Source: Borreliella bissettiae DN127
Lineage (GTDB): Bacteria; Spirochaetota; Spirochaetia; Borreliales; Borreliaceae
NCBI RefSeq assembly: GCF_000222305.1
Contig: NC_015906.1
Location: 1 to 64,000, forward strand
Reading direction: 5' to 3'
DNA length: 64,000 nucleotides
Shown: in pieces, positions 36,743 to 45,787 of the stretch
Numbering within the stretch: position 1 is the first letter of the stretch
How the letters are laid out: each line of letters opens with the position of its first letter
Program-made: the position numbers and the translations under genes
The notes under the pieces: model-generated
The model's input: the letters and a program-made list of their open reading frames with translations, nothing else
What the model was told of the DNA's origin: nothing
Database searches by the model: none

Positions 36743-37825
36743 TTATATAACTTCTTTTAACATTAAAGAATTTTTCTCATTTTTTATTAGTTCTAATAAT
36801 TCAAGATAATATGTACCAAATACTTTATTGTATTCTATTTTCTCTTGGTTATTCAAATATTCTTTTATAATTGGTTTTAAAAATTCAATATTTGTATCTT
36901 TTTTTAGTTGTTCAATGAGAATATTGAAAATGTTTGTCTTTAAATTTTGATAATTTTGTTGAGAATTTTCTTTTTTTCTTTCAATCGACTTTTCTAATTT
37001 GCGTTTTATGTAACTTAAATCGTCATATTTATGATTTTCAATAATAAAATGTGGCTTAAATTTGTAATTTTCGTATACTTTTTGGAAATATATTTTTAAT
37101 TGTTCCGAATTATATCCATTTTTTTCGAATTTTTTCTTGGTGTTATTTAGAATATTTTTTAATTTGTTTTGCTTTTTTTTCATAGAAGATTTTTTTATAT
37201 TGAATTTTTTTATTAGGGCAATTTCATTTTGTTTTAGGATTATTATTGCCTTAATCTTAGTATCTTTATCAGTATTTAAATCCAATATAGAAAGAGCTTT
37301 TTCAGTTTTAAAGTCACATTTATTGAAATAATTTCTTAGTTGATATTGTTCTTTTTGGTTATTCTTTCTTTCTTCTTTTATATCATTTTTATTACTTAAA
37401 CACTCCACTGAATTTACACTGCCATTTATAGAAACATTGTCTTTAAAATGGTTATTAACTCTAGATTTAAATCTAGAGTTTTTTCGTTCTTTAAAGTACT
37501 TGTTTATTTTCTGGTAACATTCTTTTTTAGAATACTTTAGTTTATAGTAAATTTCAGTTCCACAATTTACACCCATGTGTTGGTAGTAGTTGGTTGTAAC
37601 TTTTAGTACTTTTGCTAATTTGTAAAGATAATTTTGCATTGTTCTTAAAGTAGTGGGAGCTAAACCATTTCTTTTAAGATTTTCATTAAAGTAATAGAGT
37701 ATGTTTTTTTGTGTATATTTCTTATATTTGGTGTTTATGTATTCTAGTGTTGAAATAAGAACTATCAATTTATGTTGATGTTTGTTGTGGCAATTTGGAA
37801 TTTTTTTATTTGTTGATATTGACAT
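36743..37825 (-). CDS. PF57/62 plasmid replication protein, unit C allele
   Basis: 360 residues from ATG 37825 (GGGGGGTGA ribosome site). It shares CHNKHQHKL and TLRTMQNYLYKL with the other units, but its first 12 residues and many later positions differ. The last residues (MLKEVI) differ from the usual VEEFNIKAV because of a frame change at the end. It carries the 24-base palindrome at 37457-37480. Probably functional. Confidence 0.85.
   Translation of the reverse strand: MSISTNKKIPNCHNKHQHKLIVLISTLEYINTKYKKYTQKNILYYFNENLKRNGLAPTTLRTMQNYLYKLAKVLKVTTNYYQHMGVNCGTEIYYKLKYSKKECYQKINKYFKERKNSRFKSRVNNHFKDNVSINGSVNSVECLSNKNDIKEERKNNQKEQYQLRNYFNKCDFKTEKALSILDLNTDKDTKIKAIIILKQNEIALIKKFNIKKSSMKKKQNKLKNILNNTKKKFEKNGYNSEQLKIYFQKVYENYKFKPHFIIENHKYDDLSYIKRKLEKSIERKKENSQQNYQNLKTNIFNILIEQLKKDTNIEFLKPIIKEYLNNQEKIEYNKVFGTYYLELLELIKNEKNSLMLKEVI
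37457..37480. repeat. Perfect 24-base palindrome inside PF57/62, unit C
   Basis: Same sequence as 7841-7864 in unit A. Confidence 0.8.
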
Positions 37826-37837
37826 AACCGTCACCCC

Positions 37838-37848
37838 CCTTTATAAGA
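37838..37848 (-). promoter_or_regulatory. Unit C motif TCTTATAAAGG in the PF57/62 leader
   Basis: Reverse strand TCTTATAAAGG, continuing into the GGGG ribosome site. It occupies the place of TTCAAACAAGG in unit A. Confidence 0.55.
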
Positions 37849-38045
37849 TAAATAATAATTAATTATTATAATGCATAATTTTGATTTAAAAGTAAATACT
37901 TTTCTAAAAAAAATATTAAATTAAATTATTAATTTCATTAATTTAATGTGCTTTTTGTAATTTAGTAAAAGATCAATTGATTTTAATTTAAAATTGGTCT
38001 ACACTACAAACAGCGTAGTTGTTTAAATATTGACATTTGCGACTA

Positions 38046-38056
38046 CCTTTATAAGA
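38046..38056 (-). promoter_or_regulatory. Unit C motif TCTTATAAAGG, intergenic copy
   Basis: Reverse strand TCTTATAAAGG followed by TAGTC, matching the intergenic copy of units A and D in position. Confidence 0.55.
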
Positions 38057-38080
38057 TAATTTGCAAAAAATGTAATGTAA

Positions 38081-38123
38081 GGGTTTAGCTTAGTTCTTTG
38101 ATAAAGAGAATCTAGCTAAGCCC
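38081..38123. repeat. GGGTTTA-type composite hairpin upstream of ERF, unit C
   Basis: GGGTTTAGCT.../...AGCTAAGCCC with a TTCTTTGATAAAGAGAA apex, the counterpart of 7195-7242. Confidence 0.65.
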
Positions 38124-38191
38124 TCATTTTTTACAAAAATTTTTGTAAAGAAGTTGGCAAAAATAGTTTTTGCTATATATATATATTTATA

Positions 38192-38201
38192 TCTTATAAA
38201 G
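38192..38201 (+). promoter_or_regulatory. Unit C motif TCTTATAAAG, ERF leader copy
   Basis: Ten of eleven bases of the unit C motif, followed by TAGTAC. Just downstream lies a palindrome ACATTGT-GA-ACAATGT (38206-38221) not found in other units. Confidence 0.5.
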
Positions 38202-38217
38202 TAGTACATTGTGAACA

Positions 38218-39206
38218 ATGTTTCAAACAAAAATAAGCTTCAGAAAAGATATGAAAACTCTAAGGATGAATTTGGCAGGGATTGACAAAAGTCTTAAGGG
38301 ACATGGTTATAAGTATCAGAATTTCAATGACATAGTAGAAGAAATTGAAACCGTTATTAAAAAGCATAATTTAGAGCTTAATTTTTTTCAAAATGCAACT
38401 TTTACACACGATCCATATGGTAGAGTTTATGTTGTTATGACTACATTCTACAGCACAAGTACTGGGTATGAAGAATCATTTGATATGCCAATGCTTACAA
38501 AAAATTTATAATGGAACAATGAAAATGGGTCTAAAAATGTAAATACAACGCCACAACTAGTTGGTTCAGCTATTGCTTATTTCAAAAGGCATGCTTTAGT
38601 GGAGTATCTTCACATAAAAAGTGAAGTTGATACTGATGTAGCGCCTATTTACAATAATTATGAAAACAGAAATTCTATGCCTAACAAGCAAGTTAGTGTT
38701 AATCAAAAGCAAGAACAAAAACAAGAAATTAATCAAATTCAAAAAAATAACACTATTCAAAACCAGAAAAGAGACATTAATCTAGAGCAAAGAAACGACA
38801 TTAATCAAAATCAGAAAAAAACTAAGCTTTATTATTATAGTATTTTTAAAGAAACGTTGTCTAATATAAAAGATTGGGTAAATAGCCCTATACAACAAAA
38901 GATGATATAAACTCAATTATTCAAAAAATAAGCTTTATTCAGAATATAGACCCTAATAATATTGATGATATCAAGAAAATTGAATCTGATTTAATCTCGT
39001 ATTTTGAGAAAAATAGTGATTTTAAGAGTATAAACTATTGGGCGGAGATTATAAAAAACTATTTCAAGAAAAATAATAAGTTGCAGGATTTAAAGGATTT
39101 TGAAAAGCTTATGGCGTTTAAGAGGACTACTTATGGCCCTGGCCCACTAATATTCTTTAGTGTCTTAAAAGAAGAAAAGCAATTTGATTATATATTTGCA
39201 GTATAG
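38218..39206 (+). pseudogene. ERF-type annealing protein, broken, unit C
   Basis: ATG 38218 reads MFQTKISFRKDMKTL. It keeps GAA at the codon that is TAA in units A and D, but TAA follows at 38509-38511 (Gln in units A and D) and the frame is lost near 38890. The motif (GSAIAYFKRHALVEYL) has changed R-Y to R-H. Confidence 0.82.
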
Positions 39207-39215
39207 CAATATTAA

Positions 39216-39234
39216 AGCCCCCAAATAGGGGGCT
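39216..39234. terminator. Bidirectional terminator between ERF and mlp, unit C
   Basis: AGCCCCC-AAATA-GGGGGCT. Confidence 0.8.
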
Positions 39235-39240
39235 GCTGTG

Positions 39241-39678
39241 TTACTGATTGCATGAAGCACTTGTACTAGTTGTAAAATTATCTATACCTCCGTTAAGGGC
39301 GCCTTTAACTATCTCTTTGAAAGTGGTTTTTTGATTTTCTGCATTATCTCCAGTACATTTATCAAGCTCATTTTTTATGTGATTAAGTGCTTCTTTTATT
39401 TTAGATTCATCATATCCCAAGAATTTATCAAATTTTCCATCATTACCCAGGGCTTCTTTTAACCATTTAAGTTGTGTTTTTTGGTTTTCAGATAGTTTTT
39501 CTTTAAGTAATTCTTCCTTGGATTTAGGTTTTTCTTGTTGTACTTCTTCTTTTTCTAAATCACGGTTTTTTCTGATTTTTGTTTGTTGGGCATTATTTTT
39601 TAAAGTGTCATTATCATTAGAATTACAGCTGTTTAGCATAATTAAAAATAAACAAAATAATATGTTGATGATTTTCAT
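39241..39678 (-). CDS. mlp: Mlp family lipoprotein, unit C
   Basis: 145 residues, lipobox LNSC in [18 protein letters not shown]. Its middle ([26 protein letters not shown]) and [21 protein letters not shown] are typical; the end is TSTSASCNQ. It differs from the other Mlps mainly in the last 40 residues, the part most likely exposed. Confidence 0.88.
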   Translation of the reverse strand: MKIINILFCLFLIMLNSCNSNDNDTLKNNAQQTKIRKNRDLEKEEVQQEKPKSKEELLKEKLSENQKTQLKWLKEALGNDGKFDKFLGYDESKIKEALNHIKNELDKCTGDNAENQKTTFKEIVKGALNGGIDNFTTSTSASCNQ

Positions 39679-39782
39679 TGTTACTCCTTTTTTTATTAAT
39701 AATGTTTAATAAATCAATTATTAATACTAAATATTGGATAAACAATTATTATTTGAATTGATATATTTTAAGTGAGGTGTAG

Positions 39783-40325
39783 CTATTTGGAAATAAAAGC
39801 AAATATTAGTCCTGCTATCATTGTTATAGACATTGCCCCCATAATTCCCAATACCCATTTAAGCATTTCTGAAAGAGACATTAAATTCTTTTCAACATTG
39901 TCTATTTTAGTGTCTAAATTAGATATATCTTTTTGTAAATTCTTTTCAACGTTGTCTATTTTAGCGGTTAAATTCTTTTCTACATTGTCTATTTTAGTGT
40001 CTAAATTAGATATATCTTTTTGTAAATTCTTTTCTACAGTATCTATCTTAATGTCTAAATTAGATATATCCTTTTGTAAATTCTTCTCTACATTATCAAT
40101 TTTAGTGTTAAGTTCGCTTTTAACATTATCTATTTTAGAAACAAGATTATCAAATTTAATATCAAATTGTTTTTCTAAATTTTCTAAATCCCTATATGTT
40201 AGCTCATTGTGATAATATCTTTTAGATAAATCTTGTGCTATTAGTTGTTCCATACCCAGTCTAATAAATTCTTTATATATTTGTTCTTGGCTAATACCGC
40301 TAACGCTTGTTGACACTGTTTCCAT
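39783..40325 (-). CDS. bdr: Bdr repeat-motif protein (bly-mlp locus), unit C
   Basis: 180 residues. It has the same ends as the unit B copy, but the central repeats (KIDNVEKNLQKDISNLDTKID) are more numerous: 29 residues longer, all within the coiled-coil. Membrane anchor at the C-terminus. Confidence 0.87.
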   Translation of the reverse strand: METVSTSVSGISQEQIYKEFIRLGMEQLIAQDLSKRYYHNELTYRDLENLEKQFDIKFDNLVSKIDNVKSELNTKIDNVEKNLQKDISNLDIKIDTVEKNLQKDISNLDTKIDNVEKNLTAKIDNVEKNLQKDISNLDTKIDNVEKNLMSLSEMLKWVLGIMGAMSITMIAGLIFAFISK

Positions 40326-40400
40326 AAAATTTTCCCTTAAACTATATTATACACTATTTTAGATTGATTGGCTTTAGAGATTTTTATATGTAAAGTAGAA

Positions 40401-40414
40401 TTTCTTGCAAGAAA
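40401..40414. promoter_or_regulatory. Conserved palindrome after blyD, unit C
   Basis: TTTCTTGCAAGAAA, 15 bases beyond the blyD stop. Confidence 0.55.
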
Positions 40415-40428
40415 AACCTTTTTGTAAT

Positions 40429-40782
40429 TTACATTTTTAATTGGGAATATTGATTATAGACTTTTTCCGCTATTAGTTTTGTTTTTTTAATGTACTCTAA
40501 ATATATGTTGATATTATGTTTTACCGCAGTTATGGAGTGTTCGTCTTTTAGTGTTGATAAGTCTGGATAAGGATATTCTGGATAATTTGGGCCATTAACC
40601 TTAACTTTTGTTTTAGTTAAAAATGTTACAAGGGACATAACATACTCTGAAAGCTGTGTTTTATATTTAGCTAAAGAGTTTAGTGTTTGGATAAGTGGAG
40701 GTTTTGGTTCTTCTGGTAGGCTAGCAATAGTAGTACAACATAACAACAAAACAATTAGTAGAGAATGCAATTTTTTAAGCAT
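40429..40782 (-). CDS. blyD: BlyD-like exported protein, unit C
   Basis: 117 residues. It differs from unit A at a few positions (e.g. KKTKLIAEKVYN). The signal peptide with double Cys is kept. It overlaps the blyC stop by eight bases. Confidence 0.72.
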   Translation of the reverse strand: MLKKLHSLLIVLLLCCTTIASLPEEPKPPLIQTLNSLAKYKTQLSEYVMSLVTFLTKTKVKVNGPNYPEYPYPDLSTLKDEHSITAVKHNINIYLEYIKKTKLIAEKVYNQYSQLKM

Positions 40783-41110
40783 TTTCACTCCTTTTAAGCA
40801 TTTTGATATATTCTTTCATAATTTTGTTACGTGTTGCTTTAAGTGAAGTAATAATTTTTTTATTTTTGTCGGCAGAGATAGCCTCTATTATCTCAATATT
40901 GTATTTTAAAATATCTTTTATTTCTTCAAATATTTTCATTGACTCAGCTGTTTCCATAGATTTTAGTGTGCTTATATATGTTTTGTAGAAAAAATCTATT
41001 ACTTTACTAAAAGTATTAATGTAATTATGATCTATGTTTGTATCAGTTTTAGCTATGTTAGTTAAGCTGGATAGTAAATTAAGCCCCAAACCAATAGTGT
41101 TATTTTGCAT
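40775..41110 (-). CDS. blyC: BlyC-like lysis-operon protein, unit C
   Basis: 111 residues, same protein as in unit A. It overlaps blyB by 11 bases. Confidence 0.75.
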   Translation of the reverse strand: MQNNTIGLGLNLLSSLTNIAKTDTNIDHNYINTFSKVIDFFYKTYISTLKSMETAESMKIFEEIKDILKYNIEIIEAISADKNKKIITSLKATRNKIMKEYIKMLKRSENA

Positions 41111-41447
41111 TATTTGTTCTTTCCTTATAGATAGGTATTCCTTCCTGATTGAATTTCAGATCATTAGATATTTTGAGATTTTTTTCATCAGAATTAACCA
41201 AATCAATGCATTGATTGATTTTTTCATTTAATGGAGCGAGTTTTTTAGTTATTGCTGGGGTTAATGCACTTTCAAGTCTTTCCATATTTGCTGTATAGAT
41301 TAATTTATAATGAGAATACAGCTCATAAACCAAAAAGAATCCTTTATGTGCAATTTCATCAAATTCGTCTTCAAATTTAGAAAATATATCAATAAGGGTT
41401 GATAAAGACGAAAGTCCAAGCTCAACATTATCTTTAGATAATTTCAT
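41100..41447 (-). CDS. blyB: BlyB, unit C
   Basis: 115 residues; differs from unit A in the ALTPAITKKLAPLNEK segment and little else. Three bases separate it from blyA. Confidence 0.83.
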   Translation of the reverse strand: MKLSKDNVELGLSSLSTLIDIFSKFEDEFDEIAHKGFFLVYELYSHYKLIYTANMERLESALTPAITKKLAPLNEKINQCIDLVNSDEKNLKISNDLKFNQEGIPIYKERTNNAK

Positions 41448-41450
41448 AAT

Positions 41451-41654
41451 TTAATCTCTTTTTTTAATGTGATTTTTGCCATTACCATTGCCATTCTTAA
41501 AAATCTTGCCTATTACAATAGTTAATATATCTTTTAATAAAGGCTTAAGAAGAATTAACACTCCTAGAACCAGCACTGTTACAAAAATCATTACGGCTAT
41601 ACGCTTAATTTCGTTTAAATTGATAAGAAGTTCAGTTAATTTAATGGTATCCAT
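41451..41654 (-). CDS. blyA: BlyA holin-like membrane protein, unit C
   Basis: 67 residues. One change (L-to-R in NEIKRIAVMIFVTVL) compared with units A and D, just before the membrane helix. The intact operon shows that the lysis genes of this unit are kept although terminase and capsid are broken. Confidence 0.88.
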   Translation of the reverse strand: MDTIKLTELLINLNEIKRIAVMIFVTVLVLGVLILLKPLLKDILTIVIGKIFKNGNGNGKNHIKKRD

Positions 41655-41694
41655 TTTTTCAATCCTCGATTTTAATTTTTTTATTTATACGTAT

Positions 41695-41724
41695 ATTATA
41701 TACCAAAACCTTAATTTTTGCTAA
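41695..41724 (-). promoter_or_regulatory. Promoter of the blyABCD operon, unit C
   Basis: Reverse strand TTAGCA (41724-41719), 18 bases, TATAAT (41700-41695). Confidence 0.65.
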
Positions 41725-41730
41725 AAAAGT

Positions 41731-42546
41731 TTACAGTTTTAAAAGAACCGGGATGGGATTTCCTGAAGAGTAGGCTCTTTTTTGGACATACCATCCTTTA
41801 TGTATGGGAAATCTACTAGATAGTGCTCGGGGGGCGTCTGATTGCTCATAAACCATATTTCTCTGACTTTCATCAGAATACTTTAGATATAATGCTTTAA
41901 TCGACGTATCGCTATAGTGTTCTACATCAAGCTCAATATTAAGGTAAATGGGATCATTATCGTAATTTTTGTAAAAAATAAGAGTTGTGTCATTAGTGTT
42001 CTCCAACTTAATAGTTATTGATTTGTTCTCATAGTCAGACGAATAAAGCGTAGGGCCGAATGCAAAATTTCTTCCATGTGAAAAATCAGATGGTACTCCT
42101 AGCAGTTGTTTGGGAACGGGTGTTTTTTGAATAGTACTTGATGACATTATCAAAAGATCATCACTTCTAGATAAAGTGGCTGATGATATGCTATTTGTAA
42201 GGCTAGATTTAATTTTACTAAAAAGATTTGAAAGTTTACTAGATTCATTCTCAATTAGCTTGTCAACGATTAAATCGTAAATGCTTTTTATAAAATCGTT
42301 ATCAGCTGCAAGTTCAGTAGCGATTGTAGACTTAATTATCTCCTTAAAATAGCCCAGCTCTTCGCCTTTAAATGTTTGGTGATTAACGGTTTTTAAGAAG
42401 TTTTTAAAGGTGATAGCATTGCTGCTTGCACCTCCATCATCAAGCAGTAAAAGATCAGTATTGTTAACGGTCGTAACCTTATTTAAATCTTTTATTTGAA
42501 CCGTTTCTTCTTCATCAATTAGCAATTTATCTTGATCATCGGCCAT
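41731..42546 (-). CDS. DUF685 family protein, candidate tail fibre, unit C
   Basis: 271 residues. N-terminal 150 residues as in unit A. The variable part (SHGRNFAFGPTLYSSDYENK ... EHYSDTSIKALYLKY) is of the second type shared with unit D. The C-terminal KGWYVQKRAYSSGNPIPVLL is conserved. Encoded 9 bases after DUF735. Confidence 0.65.
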   Translation of the reverse strand: MADDQDKLLIDEEETVQIKDLNKVTTVNNTDLLLLDDGGASSNAITFKNFLKTVNHQTFKGEELGYFKEIIKSTIATELAADNDFIKSIYDLIVDKLIENESSKLSNLFSKIKSSLTNSISSATLSRSDDLLIMSSSTIQKTPVPKQLLGVPSDFSHGRNFAFGPTLYSSDYENKSITIKLENTNDTTLIFYKNYDNDPIYLNIELDVEHYSDTSIKALYLKYSDESQRNMVYEQSDAPRALSSRFPIHKGWYVQKRAYSSGNPIPVLLKL

Positions 42547-42555
42547 AAAACCTCC

Positions 42556-43161
42556 TTAGTTGTTAAAAGTTATAATATTGTTACCATCTTTATTATTAAT
42601 TTTGAGAACTCTACCAATAGGAATAATTCTCTTTATAAAAGCATAAATTGAATGATCATAGCCCTTAGGAAGCGAATTAAATACTAAAGCCTTTTTAGAT
42701 GCAGCATATCCCGGTTTCTTTTCTCTAATTAGAATCTTTTTAAGTCGTTTTCCTTTCTTAGTACTAGGGGAAATAAATGTAGTAAAGTTTGTTTTTATTA
42801 CCCCTTTTAAAGAGATATCAATAACCCCAGATTCAGGAGTAGTAACTTCAATGTCCACATTTAAAAAGGCCTTAAAAATCAGTCTAAACGACTCATCAGT
42901 ACCAATATGACGTAAAGCAAAAATAACACTATTAATATTGCTTGTAATACTTTGTAAAGTTTGAGTTTTTGCATAAAAGATAGATAAAACTTGAGATATC
43001 CATATTGCAATATATCTTGATTTTATATTTTCTATTACATTAATGGATATGAAGTTGGAATTAAGAGATTTGAGTTCATTAAGCAATGCTTGTGCGTATT
43101 CTGTTTCTGTGCGTATAAGTTTATGAATTTCGGTATTTTTGAAAAAATTAGGTATTTTCAT
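42556..43161 (-). CDS. DUF735 family tail/baseplate protein, unit C
   Basis: 201 residues; the only complete copy in the window (fragments at 2322, 17478 and 50361). It follows the baseplate J-like gene by five bases, where contractile phages encode tail protein I, so a baseplate-wedge or fibre-attachment role is likely by position. No known motif is visible. The Lys-rich part KKGKRLKKILIREKKPGY may contact other tail proteins or DNA. Confidence 0.68.
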   Translation of the reverse strand: MKIPNFFKNTEIHKLIRTETEYAQALLNELKSLNSNFISINVIENIKSRYIAIWISQVLSIFYAKTQTLQSITSNINSVIFALRHIGTDESFRLIFKAFLNVDIEVTTPESGVIDISLKGVIKTNFTTFISPSTKKGKRLKKILIREKKPGYAASKKALVFNSLPKGYDHSIYAFIKRIIPIGRVLKINNKDGNNIITFNN

Positions 43162-43166
43162 GTTTG

Positions 43167-44045
43167 TTAACTATCAATGTCAATGAGCAATCTATCTGTA
43201 GTATTGAAAAGTAGCATTGTATCATCATTAATAGCAATATCTTGATTTTTATTAAAGTCGCTATCAGTAATTTTTGAAATACTTTCGGTGTCTGTATCTT
43301 TAATACAAGTGCTTATTTCCATAAACTTAATTCCTTTAACTTCATTAACTGGAGTAAAAAAGTCTTGATATTCAAAGCTAATTCCCATATCAGAATAGTT
43401 ATTTGAAATAATCCTAGAATATATGTCCCTAATTTGAGAGTCTATGTTTAAGTAGAGATAGTTTTTAAGGTCAAGTTTATACTTTACTTTCCGATAAACA
43501 TAGTTTCTTTTTCCTAGCGATATTTTATAGGATTTGCGTTGTCCAGTTGAATTGAGTCCATCAATTTCTATATCTCCTTCAAGTGAAGTCCCACTAGGAG
43601 TTGTTAGATATAATGTTTCCCAAAGTTTTGCTTTAAATTCGGAATTGTTAATATTAGCTTTACTAGCGTCTAGTAAATCTTCTTTTAGAATTAGGTATAT
43701 ATTGGCTTTTCCAGCTGAACTTTTAATATTAGTATGCTCTACCCCATTAAGATTAAGTAAAGCGTTTCTAACAGCACTGTAAGTTGTGCTTTTAAAAGAA
43801 ATGTGCTCTTCAATAGCAGCCCAATAAGTACCACCTGGTTTCATTTTAGAAAAAAAGAGATTAAGCTCATTAATTATTTCTTCTTCAATTAATGCTAAAG
43901 AAGATGCAATAATGTTGTAAATCGAGCTATTACTATCATCAATGTTAATTCCATAATTTATTCGCAAGTATTCTCTTTTGGCCCGTAATATATCCTTAAT
44001 TGTACGCTTTAGAATGCCAAAATCAGAATCAAAAATAATACTCAT
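43167..44045 (-). CDS. DUF276 baseplate J-like protein, unit C
   Basis: 292 residues. Size, position (after the gp25/W-like gene, before DUF735) and the middle segment TYWAAIEEHISFKSTTYSAVRNALLNLNGVE resemble the baseplate J/gp47 family, which forms the baseplate edge of contractile tails. The ribosome site is AGTTTAATTT, weak, with likely coupling to the previous gene. The only copy in the window. Confidence 0.7.
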   Translation of the reverse strand: MSIIFDSDFGILKRTIKDILRAKREYLRINYGINIDDSNSSIYNIIASSLALIEEEIINELNLFFSKMKPGGTYWAAIEEHISFKSTTYSAVRNALLNLNGVEHTNIKSSAGKANIYLILKEDLLDASKANINNSEFKAKLWETLYLTTPSGTSLEGDIEIDGLNSTGQRKSYKISLGKRNYVYRKVKYKLDLKNYLYLNIDSQIRDIYSRIISNNYSDMGISFEYQDFFTPVNEVKGIKFMEISTCIKDTDTESISKITDSDFNKNQDIAINDDTMLLFNTTDRLLIDIDS

Positions 44046-44061
44046 AAATTAAACTCCATAT

Positions 44062-44403
44062 TCAAAACATCGCCTGAGAAAAAAAGGATATATGTGCTTT
44101 GTTGTCTTGAATAATCGTTGAAATGTTTATTAAATCTAAGTTAAGTTCTTTAGATATTTCGTGAAAATAATTTTTTACAGCGTGAAGATTATTAATTTTT
44201 AACAGTTTTAAAAGTAAGAAGTAGTCCAGCCCCCAATTAGGAGTATAGCTCAAACTTCCCCTTAAGGTTTTTAAAAATATAAACACTTTTTGTTTTTGTT
44301 CTTCAATTCCATCAACAAGTGATAAATCGTTATTAAATACTAATTCAAAATTATTGCCTAATCTTAAATCTATACTAGTAATTATACCATATTTAGCAAA
44401 AAT
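44062..44403 (-). CDS. gp25/W-like baseplate protein, start uncertain, unit C
   Basis: The open frame covers about 113 codons: FAKYGIITSIDLRLGNNFEL, then GIEEQKQKVFIFLKTLRGSL, SYTPNWGLDYFLLLKLLK, and a helical end. The TLRGSLSYTPNWGLDY part resembles the gp25/W lysozyme-like baseplate wedge family (LxTxxGExxxxPxxG). No ATG, GTG or TTG is in frame at the head; ATT at 44403, overlapping the previous stop, is the only candidate, or a base may have been lost. Confidence 0.55.
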   Translation of the reverse strand: MFAKYGIITSIDLRLGNNFELVFNNDLSLVDGIEEQKQKVFIFLKTLRGSLSYTPNWGLDYFLLLKLLKINNLHAVKNYFHEISKELNLDLINISTIIQDNKAHISFFSQAMF

Positions 44404-44789
44404 TACTTAAACAAACTATTAATATTATTGCTAATTCTAGATGTAGCTATTTTTAAGCTTGCATAGTCAATAACTGCTTGTCCTTTTACAGTAATTTCAT
44501 TAATAGCGCTTACAATACTCTCTAGAATTGATTTTAAGGACATTATTTCATTAGCTATTTCAATTTTATTGTTTGCTTTAATTTTAACAGTATCAGAGAT
44601 TATATTTAAAGTCTTTGGGCTAATTGCACTAAGTATATAAAAATGATGTTTGTCAAAGTGGATATCGTTATTTTTATCAAAAATATTAACGCTTGATTGA
44701 AGTAGTAAAACGCTATCGTCTTTTGATAGTTCTAAACTGATATTAGAGATATTTTTTGTGTGAATTTCTAAATCTTCAAATTCGGGCAT
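44403..44789 (-). CDS. Tail spike or baseplate hub protein, 5'-truncated, unit C
   Basis: 128 residues ending directly at the gp25-like gene. The content (VLLLQSSVNIFDKNNDIHFDKHHFYI, then ISDTVKIKANNKIEIANEI) is beta-rich and repetitive, as in the end of phage spike proteins. It begins only 53 bases after the DUF1506 gene; a normal cp32 has the tail sheath, tube and tape measure in between, so the front of this gene was probably lost in that deletion. The frame from ATG 44789 is open. Confidence 0.55.
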   Translation of the reverse strand: MPEFEDLEIHTKNISNISLELSKDDSVLLLQSSVNIFDKNNDIHFDKHHFYILSAISPKTLNIISDTVKIKANNKIEIANEIMSLKSILESIVSAINEITVKGQAVIDYASLKIATSRISNNINSLFK

Positions 44790-44841
44790 TGTAACAATAG
44801 CTTCTTAAGTTTGTTGTTTAAACTCCTTTACAGTGCCAATT

Positions 44842-45276
44842 TTAATTATAAAAATGTTTGAATAAATCCAATTTTTTATGTCTTCTTGAGCCAATGCTTG
44901 TCCATATAAATTCCTTTAAAACCAAAGTAAAATATCCGATTGAAGAGTCAATACTAAATATTTCAAAGTAAACTAAATCTGCAATTGATATTCGGTCTTT
45001 AAGCTCAAAGTTAAGGGCTTGATATGTGTAAAGTTTAGAATACCCTTGAATATCAGACATATCAGAATCATAAAGCATTGCAAGTTCTTGTGGCTTTATG
45101 TCAATAATAACTCCTGCAAATTCAGTGTACTTATTTTTATCAAATATTCTCTGATAAGAAGAATCATTCTCAAGCTTTACAACAGTGCCTTTATAAAACT
45201 TTAGAGGTTTAGGATCCTTAAATACGTTGATCATACGGAAAGACATATCTGAAAGTCTTTTTCTAACACCATTCAT
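44842..45276 (-). CDS. DUF1506-like head-completion protein, unit C
   Basis: 144 residues from ATG 45276, which overlaps the stop of the previous gene (TAATG). Begins NGVRKRLSDMSFRMINVFKD. The size, context (head-tail connector region) and Borrelia-only look fit DUF1506, recalled rather than searched. The C-terminus DLFKHFYN may be altered by the deletion just behind it. Confidence 0.6.
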   Translation of the reverse strand: MNGVRKRLSDMSFRMINVFKDPKPLKFYKGTVVKLENDSSYQRIFDKNKYTEFAGVIIDIKPQELAMLYDSDMSDIQGYSKLYTYQALNFELKDRISIADLVYFEIFSIDSSIGYFTLVLKEFIWTSIGSRRHKKLDLFKHFYN

Positions 45277-45731
45277 TAGACAACCCCCACACAAGATGGC
45301 GTTGAAGTTTCTCTTTTTAGTTTTTCTAAAAATGCATCGAGTTGTGAACAAAAATTCTTATTTGATCCACAACCCCCCTCACCACCTTCTTCGCTCCCAC
45401 TACTGCTAGGATAATAATCAAGTTCAAGTTCATTGAATTTTTCTTTTTTGATCCTATCAAATTCAAATTCTCGAACTACCCCTTGTTTTCTTAATTGACA
45501 ACCCATGTGGTAGAAAGTAAGTAAAAATATTTGTTCATATGTCAGTGGACTAGCATCAATACCATGTGTTACTAGAATAGCTTGAAGTAGGGATAAATGA
45601 AGTAGAAAATTTTGCTTACTTAGTGCAAATTGGTCTATTCCTAATAGCAATAACACTTCTGAATGGAGTTTTGTTACTAAAAGTTCTTCTTCTCCCTCAG
45701 CTTGTGCTTGTAAGTTTCCTTGTTCGCTCAT
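45276..45731 (-). CDS. Probable head-tail connector protein, unit C
   Basis: 151 residues from ATG 45731 (a GTG two codons upstream is possible). N-terminal helices (TKLHSEVLLLLGIDQFALSK), then YEQIFLLTFYHMGCQL, then a Gly/Ser/Glu linker (SSSGSEEGGEGGCGSN) and a helical tail. Position between capsid and DUF1506 suggests a gp6-like connector. I do not recognise the family surely; DUF3890 is possible. Confidence 0.55.
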   Translation of the reverse strand: MSEQGNLQAQAEGEEELLVTKLHSEVLLLLGIDQFALSKQNFLLHLSLLQAILVTHGIDASPLTYEQIFLLTFYHMGCQLRKQGVVREFEFDRIKKEKFNELELDYYPSSSGSEEGGEGGCGSNKNFCSQLDAFLEKLKRETSTPSCVGVV

Positions 45732-45787
45732 TTTCACCTACCTTATACTTTTAACTTTGCTTTATGTTAACTTGTAAAATAGTTTTT

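Larger units (their letters stand above)
37826..38080. other. Candidate origin region between PF57/62 and ERF, unit C
   Basis: No gene. It contains two copies of the unit C motif, the conserved ACTAC...GTAGT hairpin (around 38003-38019) and the AT-rich tract also seen in units A and D. Confidence 0.4.
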
